Notes: generated by a model from the letters alone, not told the origin. A stretch of DNA of 33,352 nt from DASVEE01 sp036399695 (GCA_036399695.1 DASWMP010000309.1:1-33352); one strand, 5' to 3'. Numbered from the stretch's first letter, positions 22,482 through 30,797 are shown. Numbers and translations are program-made.

Positions 22482-22739
22482 ATGCCGCGGCTCAAACGGG
22501 CGAAGGCGGAGGCGATCGGTCTGACGCCCGCGCCGGACTGCCATCCGGCAGAACGCATGCGCTACCTCGGCCTGAGCGGCGCCTGGGGACCGGCGGCCGA
22601 GACAGCGTCGTACTCCCGTGGCCGCGACTCGGAGTCGACCTCCACGGGCGAGCCGAAAACCGTACACGTGAACGGCTACACGCGCGCTGACGGCACGTAC
22701 GTCAGGCCGCACACCCGCTCAGCCCCTGACCGCGACTGA
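22482..22739 (+). CDS. Small basic protein with GYTRADGTYV motif (possibly a remnant)
   Basis: An open frame of 85 aa from ATG 22482. Its end, VHVNGYTRADGTYVRPHTRS and APD, matches a short motif I associate with small exported proteins of unknown function (GYxRxDGTYVxPHxRSxPD). The first 60 residues show no match. There is no signal peptide, and the same frame runs upstream through the repeat at 22347-22416, so the true N-terminus may have been lost. The motif makes coding more likely than chance, but a decaying gene is equally possible. Confidence 0.4.
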   Translation: MPRLKRAKAEAIGLTPAPDCHPAERMRYLGLSGAWGPAAETASYSRGRDSESTSTGEPKTVHVNGYTRADGTYVRPHTRSAPDRD

Positions 22740-22784
22740 GGCGAGGCTGGTTCACGGTTGTATCCGAGCAGGCGGGCGATCGAG

Positions 22785-22865
22785 TTTGGAGTGCGGCAGC
22801 GATGCTTCATCAGCTGCCGCTATGCGAAAGCGGCAGCTGATGAAGCATCGCTGCCGCACTCCAAA
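22785..22865. repeat. Perfect 37-bp inverted repeat, GTGCGGCAGCGATG family
   Basis: Arms 22785-22821 and 22829-22865 are exact complements around a 7-nt loop (ATGCGAA). This is the tightest and longest perfect hairpin in the window; the sister copy at 17120-17264 carries a larger insert. Positions 22866-22952 hold no recognisable feature. Confidence 0.95.
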
Positions 22866-22952
22866 CACTTCCGGCCACCGTTCTCCGAGCTGCCCTCGTC
22901 GCTGCGCCACAAATCTCCGCCGTCAGTGTCTCTCTCGTCAGGAGATCCCGCA

Positions 22953-23070
22953 TGACTGCGGCGGCCACGCCGCCGCTTTAAAATAGCGGCAGCGTGTAGC
23001 TGCCGCGGGCAGGGACCGCTGCTCGACGCCGCTGGAGCGTGTTAAAGCGGCGGCGTGGCCGCCGCAGTCA
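22953..23070. repeat. GCGGCGGCCACGCCGCC-family inverted repeat
   Basis: Perfect 29-bp arms at 22953-22981 and 23042-23070 with a 60-nt middle that itself contains GCGGCAG/CTGCCGC. It lies just after the stop of the DsbA-like gene (minus strand) and is placed as a transcript-end hairpin. No U-tract follows. Confidence 0.92.
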
Positions 23071-23080
23071 CGCGCGCAAC

Positions 23081-24178
23081 TTACTTCTTCTTCGGCGTTC
23101 CCTGCTTCGCGGCTGGCTTCGCCGCTTCCGGCGCGAGCCCCAGCGCCTGACGCACGCTGTTGATCGTGAACGTCCCTTCCGGGCCGTAGCCGAGGATCTG
23201 GCCGTTGACGATGAACGTCGGGGTCGAGTTCACGCCGAGGTCGAAGGCGCGGGCGACGCCGTCCATCAGGATCTGCTGCTCCTGCTTGTTGCGGTAGACC
23301 TTCTCGATGGCGGCCCAGTTCAGGTCGTTGTCCTCGACCCAGTTCTTCAGGACCGTGTCGAACTTCATCTTGCCGATCTGTTCCTGATTGGTGAAGACGT
23401 AGTCGACGTACGACCAGTACTTGGCCGGGGCGACCTTCTGGATCGCGCGGCCGCCGAGGGCGGCGGGGATGGCCCACTCGTGGTGCTCGAAGAGCGGGAG
23501 GTCGATGCGGATGTAGTTCACCTTGCCGAGGTTCTTCTGGATCACCGGCTCGAGCGCTTTATGGGCGCGGGCGCAGGTGGGGCACTGGAAGTCCGACAGC
23601 TCGATGATCTCGACCTTGCCGGTGCCGCGCTTCACGCCGTTTTCCAGGCCGAGCGAGTCACGCAGCGTCTTGGCCGGAGGCGTTCCGAGGTTGCCGCGCG
23701 AGCCGATGATCAGGAAGCGCTCCGAGGAGTCGATGAAGCCGTGGTAGGGGAACGGACCGTACTGCGTATCGCGGAAGAGGCTCACGGCCTTGATGCCGTC
23801 CGGCAGCGGGAACGGCGAGACCTGGGCGGTGACGGGGCGCTTGAGGAGCTGCGACGCCTGATCGGCGGCGCGGACGTTCACCGGACGGGCGTCGGCCGGC
23901 AGCACGATGATCGAGCCGAGCAGCACCTGCTGCGTCTTCGGCGAGACCAGCATGTACTTCTGCGTGCCGCAGTATTCATCCGACGAGCGGAGCGTCACGC
24001 CGTACGTCTGGAACCCCATCGGTCCCTGCTCGGCGATCCGTTCGAGCGTGATGTTCGAGCCGGGGCAGCGGGGGAGCGCCTGCGCGGCGTAGGCTTTCAG
24101 GGTGGCTTCGGTGAGCGGGGCGGCGAACGAGGACGTGGCGGTGAGCGTCACGGCGACGGCGAGCAGGAGTCGTTTCAT
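23081..24178 (-). CDS. Exported DsbA-like thioredoxin-fold protein
   Basis: A 365-aa protein with a clear signal peptide (MKRLLLAVAVTLTATSSFAA). Residues about 21-170 are an N-terminal region without a family I recognise; residues about 188-345 form a thioredoxin fold with the DsbA-type active site C199-P-T-C202 (SDFQCPTCARAHKALEPV), and the cis-proline loop GVNSTPTFIVNG. It likely acts on disulfides in exported proteins; direction (oxidase, isomerase) is unknown. The end is lysine-rich (KQGTPKKK). It is 52 bp downstream of the rhodanese-like gene on the same strand. Confidence 0.88.
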   Translation of the reverse strand: MKRLLLAVAVTLTATSSFAAPLTEATLKAYAAQALPRCPGSNITLERIAEQGPMGFQTYGVTLRSSDEYCGTQKYMLVSPKTQQVLLGSIIVLPADARPVNVRAADQASQLLKRPVTAQVSPFPLPDGIKAVSLFRDTQYGPFPYHGFIDSSERFLIIGSRGNLGTPPAKTLRDSLGLENGVKRGTGKVEIIELSDFQCPTCARAHKALEPVIQKNLGKVNYIRIDLPLFEHHEWAIPAALGGRAIQKVAPAKYWSYVDYVFTNQEQIGKMKFDTVLKNWVEDNDLNWAAIEKVYRNKQEQQILMDGVARAFDLGVNSTPTFIVNGQILGYGPEGTFTINSVRQALGLAPEAAKPAAKQGTPKKK

Positions 24179-24186
24179 AGATTGAG

Positions 24187-24214
24187 TTGTCCGTTTTCCG
24201 TTGTCCGTTTTCCG
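24187..24214. repeat. Short direct repeat TTGTCCGTTTTCCG
   Basis: Two exact tandem copies of the 14-nt unit TTGTCCGTTTTCCG (24187-24200, 24201-24214) in the gap between the DsbA-like and rhodanese-like genes. A nearby GGAAAAC (24220-24227) is the partial complement, so a weak hairpin is possible. Role unknown. Confidence 0.7.
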
Positions 24215-24230
24215 GCGTGAGGAAAACGAG

Positions 24231-24644
24231 CTACTGCGAGTGAACAGTCCGGTATCCGAGTTCAATCCATCCCTGGATGCCGTCGGCGACGTGCACGACG
24301 TTTCGGAAGCCGGCGAGGCTCAGCAGTTTCGCCGCGACGGCGCCGTCGGTGGCCGAGTCGCCGTACACCAGCACCGTCTCACCCTGATAGGGCAGCAGCT
24401 CGGGCAACTGGCGCTCGATCGTATCGAACGGAGCGGACAGTGCCCCGGCGATGTGGCCTGTCGCGCCGCGGTAGGCGCTGGCGGGACGGACGTCGAGGAT
24501 CACGACCTGGCGCGAGTCGAGGATCATTTCGTTTGCGATTTGTGGCGAGACTTCCGCGTAGCCGCCGGCGGTCGTCGAGACGCCCACCGTCTTGCAGGCG
24601 GCGAGGGCGAGGAGGCACGACAGGACGGTGATTGCCTTCTTCAT
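24231..24644 (-). CDS. Rhodanese-like lipoprotein without catalytic cysteine
   Basis: A 137-aa protein with a lipoprotein signal, MKKAITVLSCLLALAAC; the lipobox cysteine is C17. A rhodanese domain follows (VVILDVRPASAYRGATGHI, then IQGWIELGY). In active rhodaneses the strand after the loop reads VxYCxxGxxS; here it is VLVYGDSATDG, so the catalytic cysteine is a glycine (G95) and sulfur transfer is unlikely. It may be a binding protein. Start ATG 24644 overlaps the asparaginase stop by 4 bp (ATGA). The lipoprotein would be anchored in a membrane. Confidence 0.87.
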   Translation of the reverse strand: MKKAITVLSCLLALAACKTVGVSTTAGGYAEVSPQIANEMILDSRQVVILDVRPASAYRGATGHIAGALSAPFDTIERQLPELLPYQGETVLVYGDSATDGAVAAKLLSLAGFRNVVHVADGIQGWIELGYRTVHSQ

Positions 24645-25684
24645 ATGATCTCCAGTTCGAACTCCGCGCGGACCTCGCCCACCAGCGAACCGGCGACGTT
24701 CCGCAGGGGCCACTCTCGATGCGGTTGCAGTGCCGGACGCGCCGCCACGTCGATGCCGAGGAGCTCGAGCGTCCGGAGAATCACCGGATTACGCCCGCGG
24801 CCCATCGACCCGTCGTCGATCTTCATCGCGATGCCGACCGCCACATCATCGGTGACGCGCAGCTTCTCGGTCAATTCCGCGTTCAGCGCCGGCGAGAGGG
24901 CCATGGCGTAAAAGCCTTCGGCCCCTTCCTTCGCCAGCAGCTCCCCGCCGAAGGCGGCCATGAGCGGCGTCGTGAGGCTCCACTGCCCGGCCACGAACTG
25001 CGGCACGCCGGTCATGGCGTCGACGACGTGCGCCCCGCTCTCGGCGTACGGCTCGACCGTACCGGCCATGAGGCGGGCGTAGGCGAACGCGGTGCGATGC
25101 AGGGAGAGGAAGAACGCCGGCACGCCGCAGCCGTCGATGGCGATCGGCACTTCCTCCGGCTCCAGGCCCGCAAAATCGGCGACGGTCGAGCGCATCAGGA
25201 GCTGCAGCGGATGCCCGGCGTCGATGTAGCGCGTCTGCGGCACGTCCATGACCTGCGTCGCCAGGAGCATCCCGGCGTGCTTGCCCGAACAGTTGTTGTG
25301 CAGCGACGACGGCTCCTCGCCCGAGGCTCGCAGCTCGGCGGACGCTTTCTCGTCGTACGGAAGATGCGCTCCGCAGAGGAGGTCGCTCTCGTCGAAGTCC
25401 CCTTTGCGCAGGAGCGCCGCGGCGGTAGAGACGTGGAACGGCTCGCCACCGTGCGATCCGCAGGTGAGGGCGATCTCCTCCGGCGTCAGCTCGTACTCGT
25501 CGATCCCGCCGTATTCGAGCAGCGGGATGGCCTGGAACGGCTTGGCAGCCGAGCGGAGACAGGTACGCAGCGCCGGATCGCCGGCGAAGGCGAGCAGACG
25601 TCCGAGTGAGTCGACGACGGCGATCGAGCCGTTATGAAAGGACTCGAGCAGCGAGCCGCGGTAGACGTTGGCGAGCCGGACCAT
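24641..25684 (-). CDS. L-asparaginase II-type amidohydrolase
   Basis: A 347-aa enzyme of the Rhizobium etli-type asparaginase family (class 3, PF06089), unrelated to the E. coli type. The Ser-Lys catalytic pair is S45/K48 in LRSAAKPFQ; the zinc/cysteine site includes C132 in NNCSGKHAG and C186 in IDGCGVPAF, at the spacing of the R. etli enzyme (48, 51, 135, 189) with a constant offset of 3. It releases ammonia from asparagine; a few homologues use other substrates. Its ATG at 25684 lies 11 bp after the STAS stop, and its own stop is coupled to the rhodanese-like gene. Confidence 0.92.
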   Translation of the reverse strand: MVRLANVYRGSLLESFHNGSIAVVDSLGRLLAFAGDPALRTCLRSAAKPFQAIPLLEYGGIDEYELTPEEIALTCGSHGGEPFHVSTAAALLRKGDFDESDLLCGAHLPYDEKASAELRASGEEPSSLHNNCSGKHAGMLLATQVMDVPQTRYIDAGHPLQLLMRSTVADFAGLEPEEVPIAIDGCGVPAFFLSLHRTAFAYARLMAGTVEPYAESGAHVVDAMTGVPQFVAGQWSLTTPLMAAFGGELLAKEGAEGFYAMALSPALNAELTEKLRVTDDVAVGIAMKIDDGSMGRGRNPVILRTLELLGIDVAARPALQPHREWPLRNVAGSLVGEVRAEFELEII

Positions 25685-25705
25685 GCGCGCGTAGTTTACG
25701 CGCGC
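25685..25705. promoter_or_regulatory. Hairpin at the STAS stop / asparaginase start
   Basis: Perfect 9-bp stem GCGCGCGTA / TACGCGCGC with a 3-nt loop, touching the asparaginase start codon on one side and including the STAS stop codon (25696-25698) on the other. In the minus-strand mRNA it would fold directly before the asparaginase ATG and would hide any Shine-Dalgarno, so asparaginase translation could depend on ribosomes finishing the STAS gene. Structure seen, role inferred. Confidence 0.5.
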
Positions 25706-26055
25706 GCTGCCGTTCCGCTGCTCTCCGCCGCGACCGCTTCATCCTCGGTCGCGTAGATCTTGAAGACCGCGTCGAGCTTGGCGAGCTTGAGCAGCTTCTG
25801 GATCCGTTCCGAGGGGTTGACGAGAATCAACTTCCGGTTCTGAGTCGTGAACTTGCCGAGGTAGCCGACGAGCTCACCGATGCCGGTGGAGTCGATGTAA
25901 TCGATCTTCGTGAAGTCGATGATCACGTTCGTGCTCTCGTTCTTGAGCACGTTCTCTAGCGCCGCGGAGAAGAACTCAGCACTTTCGCCGAGCTTGATCA
26001 GCCCTTCCACACAAAGAATCGTGAAGTTGTCGAGATGCTTCTTTTCGACGATCAA
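25696..26055 (-). CDS. STAS-domain anti-sigma-factor antagonist-like protein
   Basis: A 119-aa stand-alone STAS protein. The conserved phosphorylatable serine is S56 in IDYIDSTGIGELVG, preceded by TNVIIDFTK and followed by the KLILVNPSERIQKLLKLAKL strand-helix. The start is TTG at 26055 and is supported by GGAGG at 26065-26069, 9 nt upstream. The partner (anti-sigma or other kinase) is not here. It heads a cluster of STAS, asparaginase and rhodanese-like genes. Confidence 0.93.
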   Translation of the reverse strand: MIVEKKHLDNFTILCVEGLIKLGESAEFFSAALENVLKNESTNVIIDFTKIDYIDSTGIGELVGYLGKFTTQNRKLILVNPSERIQKLLKLAKLDAVFKIYATEDEAVAAESSGTAARA

Positions 26056-26128
26056 AGGCCGTTTCCTCCGTATTCGCGACGCATCATAACCATCGACCTC
26101 AACAAAGCAAATGGGTTGCCAGTGGGGC

Positions 26129-26255
26129 AGGGCCCGGGGGCCGGGGCTCGGGGCTCAGTGGGTGTCAGCCGCTTGGGTCAGGGGAGCGCTGCGTCTATCT
26201 CTCCAGGCAGGGGTTCCTATCGTCCTCTCCCGGGCCCCGAGCCCCGGGCCCTGAG
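26129..26255. repeat. GGGCCCCGAGCCCC-family inverted repeat
   Basis: Very GC-rich arms near 26129-26156 and 26231-26256 (core GCCCCGAGCCCCGG pairs with CCGGGGCTCGGGGC). It separates the STAS operon from the ketoacyl synthase gene. The right arm lies inside the last codons of that gene. Confidence 0.8.
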
Positions 26256-27443
26256 CCCTACAACTGCATTCATGCCACCAAACCCGAAAGAGTTGGACAG
26301 AAAGGTGGTTCCCCGGGTCTCCCGCGCCTGATGCGGCACGTAGTCCAGATCGCACGCTGGGTCGGGGGCGTCGAGATTGAGAGTCGGGGGGATGAAGCCG
26401 GCGTTGAGCGCCAGCAGAGACGCCGCTACCTCGATCGCTCCGGAGGCTCCCATGGCGTGGCCGTGGAGCGACTTGGTCGAGCTGACCGGGATCCCGTAGG
26501 CCGCTTCGCCGAGCACGGCTTTGAGGGCGGCGGTCTCGGTGGCGTCGTTCGCCTTCGTGGCGGTGCCGTGGGCGTTGATGTAATGGATGCCGCCGGCGTC
26601 GAGGCGGGCGTCGCGCATGGCCAGACGGAGGGCGCGGGCGGCGCCGTCGGCCGACGGATCGGTGAGATGGCCGGCGTCACTCGTGGCGCCGAAGCCGAGG
26701 ATCTCTCCCAGCACCTCGGCACCGCGGCGCCGCGCGCTTTCTTCCGATTCGAGGAACAGCACGGCCGCTCCTTCGGCGAGCACGAGCCCTTTCCGGTCGG
26801 CGCTGAACGGGCGGCAGGCGGCGGCCGGGTGGTCGTTGTCGATGGCCAGGACGCGCATCGCCTCCCACGCCCGGACGATGCCGAACGTGAGCGGCGCGTC
26901 GGCGCCGCCGGCGAAGACCGCGTCGGCCTGTCCGGCTTTGATGGCCTGGTAGGCCAGGCCGAGCGCGTGCGTGCTCGACGCGCAGGCCGAGACCACCGCG
27001 TACGAGACGCCCTGGGCGTTGAACTTCGCCGAGACGGCGCTCGAGGCGGCGTTGTACATCGACGAGGGGATGGACAGCGGCGGGACGCGTGCGTTGTCGG
27101 CGTAGAGGCGCTTGTACGCACCGTCGAGCGTCCCGCAGCCGCCGAGGCCGGTGCCGATCAGGACGCCGACCCTCTCGGGGTCGAGGTCGCCGTAGCCGGC
27201 CTGCGCCGCTGCCTCTTCAGCGGCGATGAGGGCGAAGCGGCTGAAACGGTCGGCGCCGCGGTACTCCCCCTCCTGTGCCGACGCCGGCACTTCGCCGGCG
27301 ATGCGGCAATTGAGGTTCGCGGCGTCGATGCTGGTGATCGGCCCGATCCCGCTGCGGCCGGCGCGCAACGCCTCCACCGCGGCCTCTTTGCCGCGCCCGA
27401 AGCAGGAGACGATCCCGATGCCTGTGACGAGTACGCGCGTCAT
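26217..27443 (-). CDS. Beta-ketoacyl-ACP synthase (FabF/KAS II-like)
   Basis: A 408-aa thiolase-fold condensing enzyme. Catalytic residues are C154 (VVSACASSTHALG), H292 (YINAHGTATKAND) and H329 (STKSLHGHAMGASG, with K324). It condenses malonyl-ACP with acyl-ACP. The family end NSFGFGGMNAVVG is followed by RARGSGPGRGR, codons that come from the intergenic repeat. ATG 27443 overlaps the ACP stop by 4 bp. No fabD, fabG or fabH is nearby, so this may be a dedicated accessory pair rather than housekeeping fatty-acid synthesis; that is inference. Confidence 0.92.
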   Translation of the reverse strand: MTRVLVTGIGIVSCFGRGKEAAVEALRAGRSGIGPITSIDAANLNCRIAGEVPASAQEGEYRGADRFSRFALIAAEEAAAQAGYGDLDPERVGVLIGTGLGGCGTLDGAYKRLYADNARVPPLSIPSSMYNAASSAVSAKFNAQGVSYAVVSACASSTHALGLAYQAIKAGQADAVFAGGADAPLTFGIVRAWEAMRVLAIDNDHPAAACRPFSADRKGLVLAEGAAVLFLESEESARRRGAEVLGEILGFGATSDAGHLTDPSADGAARALRLAMRDARLDAGGIHYINAHGTATKANDATETAALKAVLGEAAYGIPVSSTKSLHGHAMGASGAIEVAASLLALNAGFIPPTLNLDAPDPACDLDYVPHQARETRGTTFLSNSFGFGGMNAVVGLRARGSGPGRGR

Positions 27444-27697
27444 GCGCCCGGGGGGAGGAGTTGCTCGACCGTGTCGATCATGTCTCCGAACGTCCGGATC
27501 GAGCGTGCGCGGTCGTCGGGAATGGAGATGCGGAACTCTTCCTCGATGCCGAAGAGGATCTGGAGAGAATCGAGCGAATCGATCCCCGCCTCGGCCAGCG
27601 GCGTGGCCGGGTCGAGCTGATCGTCCGGCAGGTTCTTCTCCCTCCGTACGATCGTGATGAGGCGCTCCGTGATCTCCTCGCGCGTGAGCGTCGGCAT
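27440..27697 (-). CDS. Acyl carrier protein
   Basis: An 85-aa ACP with the phosphopantetheine serine S41 in EAGIDSLDSLQIL. It carries a 4'-phosphopantetheine-bound acyl chain to the coupled ketoacyl synthase. ATG at 27697; the frame continues upstream but without ACP similarity. Divergent from a small membrane protein; the 20-bp gap contains TATGAT/ATCATA, which could be a bidirectional -10 element. Confidence 0.9.
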   Translation of the reverse strand: MPTLTREEITERLITIVRREKNLPDDQLDPATPLAEAGIDSLDSLQILFGIEEEFRISIPDDRARSIRTFGDMIDTVEQLLPPGA

Positions 27698-27717
27698 GAG
27701 CCAGCTATCATACAGCC

Positions 27718-28071
27718 GTGCTTCACCGTCCCCGCCGCTTCTGGCCGCTCTACCTCGGCTGGATCGTCCTCTGCGCCATCCTCTTCCTCGCCCTCTCCGG
27801 CGCCGAAGACCCGTCCCGCCGCACGGGGAGGATGCTGTCGAACGATGCCGGGCGGACGGCGCTGGCGTTTCTTCGCGCCCGTGATCGCGAGCGGTTTCGT
27901 GATTACGAGGTGGTACAGGTTGCCGCCGCGAGGGCGGGCGAGGGAGCTCGGGAGGCGCGCTGGGTAGTGCTGGTGGACAAGGTGCCGCACACCGGGCTGC
28001 GGGAGGCGTGGGTGGTGGAGCTGGCGGCAGACTCGGGAAAGTTACTGAGGGTGCGGCGGCCGGCGAGGTAG
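27718..28071 (+). CDS. Small single-pass membrane protein
   Basis: A 117-aa protein with one N-terminal membrane segment (FWPLYLGWIVLCAILFLALSG) and a basic start (LHRPRR). The remainder is a soluble domain of alternating strands (FRDYEVVQVAAARA, ARWVVLVDKVP, EAWVVELAADSGKLLRVRRP), loosely PepSY-like, but I do not assign it. It starts with GTG at 27718. Divergent from ACP/KAS genes. Function unknown. Confidence 0.65.
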   Translation: MLHRPRRFWPLYLGWIVLCAILFLALSGAEDPSRRTGRMLSNDAGRTALAFLRARDRERFRDYEVVQVAAARAGEGAREARWVVLVDKVPHTGLREAWVVELAADSGKLLRVRRPAR

Positions 28072-28086
28072 AGAACCCGAACGCAG

Positions 28087-28177
28087 AATGCAGAACGCAG
28101 AACGCAGAACGGCGAATGAAGAAAATGAGGGTTGACGCGTTTCTCAATTTTTCATTCTGCGTTCTGCGTTCTGCATT
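28087..28177. repeat. GTTCTGCGTTCTGC-family inverted repeat
   Basis: Arms 28087-28109 (three GCAGAAC units) and 28155-28177 are exact complements with 45 nt between them, in the 125-bp gap before mutS. The repeat comes within 20 bp of the mutS ATG and leaves no visible Shine-Dalgarno. Confidence 0.9.
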
Positions 28178-28196
28178 CATCTAAAATCCCGAAAAA

Positions 28197-30797
28197 ATGT
28201 CCCGCCCCATGAAACTCACTCCGATGCTCGAGCAGTACTTCGAGATCAAGCGCCAGGTGCCGGATGCCATCCTCTTTTACCGGCTCGGGGATTTCTACGA
28301 GATGTTCTTCGAGGATGCGGAGAAGGCGGCGCCGCTGCTCGATCTGGTGTTGACGGCGCGGAACAAGGGGCAGGAGTACGAGACGCCGATGTGCGGGGTG
28401 CCGTACCACTCGGCTGACGGCTACATCGCGAAGCTCATCCGGCACGGGCTGCGCGTGGCCATCTGCGATCAGGTCGAGGAGCCTTCCGCGGCGAAGGGGC
28501 TGGTGCGGCGGGAGATCGTTCGCATCGTCACACCCGGCACGGCCACCGAGAGCTCGATCGTCGAGCGGGAGAGCTGCTACCTCGTGGCGCTCGTCGCCGC
28601 GGACACACGGGTAGGGGCGGCGTATCTCGACGTCTCGACGGGCGACTTTTTCGTCACGACGTACAGCACGGTCTCGGACGCGCGGCTCATCGACGACGTG
28701 GCCCGTTTCGGACCGCGCGAGGCGATCTTTCCTCGCGACGGCGAAGGCCTCGAACGGCAGGCGCGCGACCTCGGGCTGGCCGCGACGGCAGTCGAGCCGT
28801 CGCTCTTCGAGCCGAACGGCTCGCACGAATACCTCTCGAAGCATTTCGCGACGCAGTCGCTGCGCGGCTTCGGGCTCGAAGGGGACGACCCGCGCATCGC
28901 CGCCGCCGGTGCCGCGCTGCGCTACGCGTCGGCCAGCTACAAGAAGACGCTCGATCACGTGCAGGCGCTGCGCGTCGACAACGACGGCGACTTCCTGCAG
29001 CTCGACGCCGCCACGCTCGGCAACCTCGAGGTGCTGGACTCGCGCGACGTGGGCCGCCCTCGTGCCTCGCTCTGGTCCGTCGTCAACGCCACCCGTTCGG
29101 CGATGGGGGCGCGCATGCTGCGCCGCTGGATCACCCGCCCGCTCATGAACCGGGAGTCGATCTTCGACCGCCACGACGCCGTCGACGAGCTGACGCGCAC
29201 GCGCGCGGTCCTCGAACAGATGGTGGCGCGGCTGGCGAAGATCGCCGACCTCGAGCGCGTCGCCTCGCGCGTCACGCTGCGCACGGCCACGCCGCGTGAA
29301 TGCCTCACGCTGGCCGAGTCGCTCCTGGCCGTCGACGAATTGCGCGGCATGATGCAGCCGCTCCAGGGGCCGCTCCTCGGCCGGCTGCGTGTGGCGCTCG
29401 ATCCGCTGGCGCACGTCGTCTCCCGCATCGCCGCCTCCATCGATCCGAACCCGCCGATCTCCATCCGCGACGGCGGCACGATCCTCGGCGGCGTCGATCG
29501 CGACCTCGACGAGCTCCGCTCCATCGCCCGCGACTCCAAGTCGATCCTCATGCAGATCGAGACGCGCGAGCGGGAGCGCACCGGCATCTCGTCGCTCAAG
29601 ATCCGTTTCAACTCGGTCTTCGGCTACTACATCGAGATCTCCAAATCGAACCTGGCCAAGGCGCCGAGCGACTACATCCGCAAGCAGACGCTGAGCAACG
29701 CCGAGCGCTACATCACGCCCGACCTCAAAGAGCTGGAAGAGAAGATCGTCGGCGCGGAAGAGAAAGCCATCGCCATCGAGCTGCGCCTCTACGAGGAGCT
29801 GCTCTCCGAGGTCGCCAAAGCGAGTGCGGCCATCCTGGCGACGGCGCGGGCGGTGGGGGAGGTCGACGCCATCGGCTCGCTGGCCACGGTGGCGGTGCGC
29901 AACCGCTACGTGCGGGCCACGCTGTCCGAGGAGGCGGAGCTGCGCATCGAAGACGGGCGGCATCCGGTCATCGAGCAGATCGCGTCCGAGCGCTTCATCC
30001 CGAATGACACCGACATCGTTCGCGACCGCAACGGCATCCAGATCATCACCGGTCCGAACATGGGCGGCAAGTCGACGTACCTGCGGCAGGTCGCGCTGAT
30101 CGTCCTGATGAACCAGATCGGCTCGTTCGTACCGGCGGCGAAGGCGCGGCTCGGGATCTTCGACCGCATCTTCACCCGCGTCGGCGCGTCGGACCAGCTC
30201 GCGCGCGGCGAATCGACCTTCATGGTCGAGATGCACGAGACGGCGAACATCCTCAACAACGCCACCGACCGCTCGCTCATCATCCTCGACGAAGTCGGCC
30301 GCGGCACGGCCACGTTCGACGGGCTGTCGCTGGCCTGGGCCATCATCGAGTACCTGCACGACAACCCGGCCCGCAGCGGCATCACGCTGTTCGCGACGCA
30401 CTACCACGAGGTCACGGACCTGGCGAAGACGAAGCCGCGCGTGGCGAACTACAACGTGGCGGTGAAGGAGTGGAACGAGCAGATCATCTTCCTGCGGAAG
30501 GTGATCGAGGGCGCCGCCGACAAGAGCTACGGCATCCAGGTAGCCAAGCTCGCCGGCATCCCGCGGTCCGTGATCGAGCGGGCCAGGGAGATCCTGACGA
30601 CGCTGGAGCGCAAGGAGCGGGATCTCGTGGAGGAGACCCGCCGCCGCGGGCCTAAGCCGCCAACGAGCCAGCTCGGCCTCTTCTCGACGACGGAGCAGGA
30701 CATCGTGGAGGCGCTGCGCGCCATCGAGCTGGATGCCCTGACGCCGATCGAGGCGCTCAACCGGCTGTACGAGTTGAAGCAGCGGTTGAATGAGTAG
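28197..30797 (+). CDS. mutS: DNA mismatch repair protein MutS
   Basis: An 866-aa protein of normal length (E. coli 853 aa). It contains the mismatch-contact F-x-E in GDFYEMF (F33/E35), the connector and lever domains, and the ATPase with P-loop GPNMGGKSTYLRQ near 619, Walker B LIILDEVGRGTATFDG, and ATHYHEVTDLA. It ends with the helix-turn-helix and the conserved tail LTPIEALNRLYELKQRL. ATG 28197 (or the in-frame ATG 12 bp later) is suitable. The last 22 codons are duplicated downstream; the gene itself is intact. Confidence 0.97.
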   Translation: MSRPMKLTPMLEQYFEIKRQVPDAILFYRLGDFYEMFFEDAEKAAPLLDLVLTARNKGQEYETPMCGVPYHSADGYIAKLIRHGLRVAICDQVEEPSAAKGLVRREIVRIVTPGTATESSIVERESCYLVALVAADTRVGAAYLDVSTGDFFVTTYSTVSDARLIDDVARFGPREAIFPRDGEGLERQARDLGLAATAVEPSLFEPNGSHEYLSKHFATQSLRGFGLEGDDPRIAAAGAALRYASASYKKTLDHVQALRVDNDGDFLQLDAATLGNLEVLDSRDVGRPRASLWSVVNATRSAMGARMLRRWITRPLMNRESIFDRHDAVDELTRTRAVLEQMVARLAKIADLERVASRVTLRTATPRECLTLAESLLAVDELRGMMQPLQGPLLGRLRVALDPLAHVVSRIAASIDPNPPISIRDGGTILGGVDRDLDELRSIARDSKSILMQIETRERERTGISSLKIRFNSVFGYYIEISKSNLAKAPSDYIRKQTLSNAERYITPDLKELEEKIVGAEEKAIAIELRLYEELLSEVAKASAAILATARAVGEVDAIGSLATVAVRNRYVRATLSEEAELRIEDGRHPVIEQIASERFIPNDTDIVRDRNGIQIITGPNMGGKSTYLRQVALIVLMNQIGSFVPAAKARLGIFDRIFTRVGASDQLARGESTFMVEMHETANILNNATDRSLIILDEVGRGTATFDGLSLAWAIIEYLHDNPARSGITLFATHYHEVTDLAKTKPRVANYNVAVKEWNEQIIFLRKVIEGAADKSYGIQVAKLAGIPRSVIERAREILTTLERKERDLVEETRRRGPKPPTSQLGLFSTTEQDIVEALRAIELDALTPIEALNRLYELKQRLNE

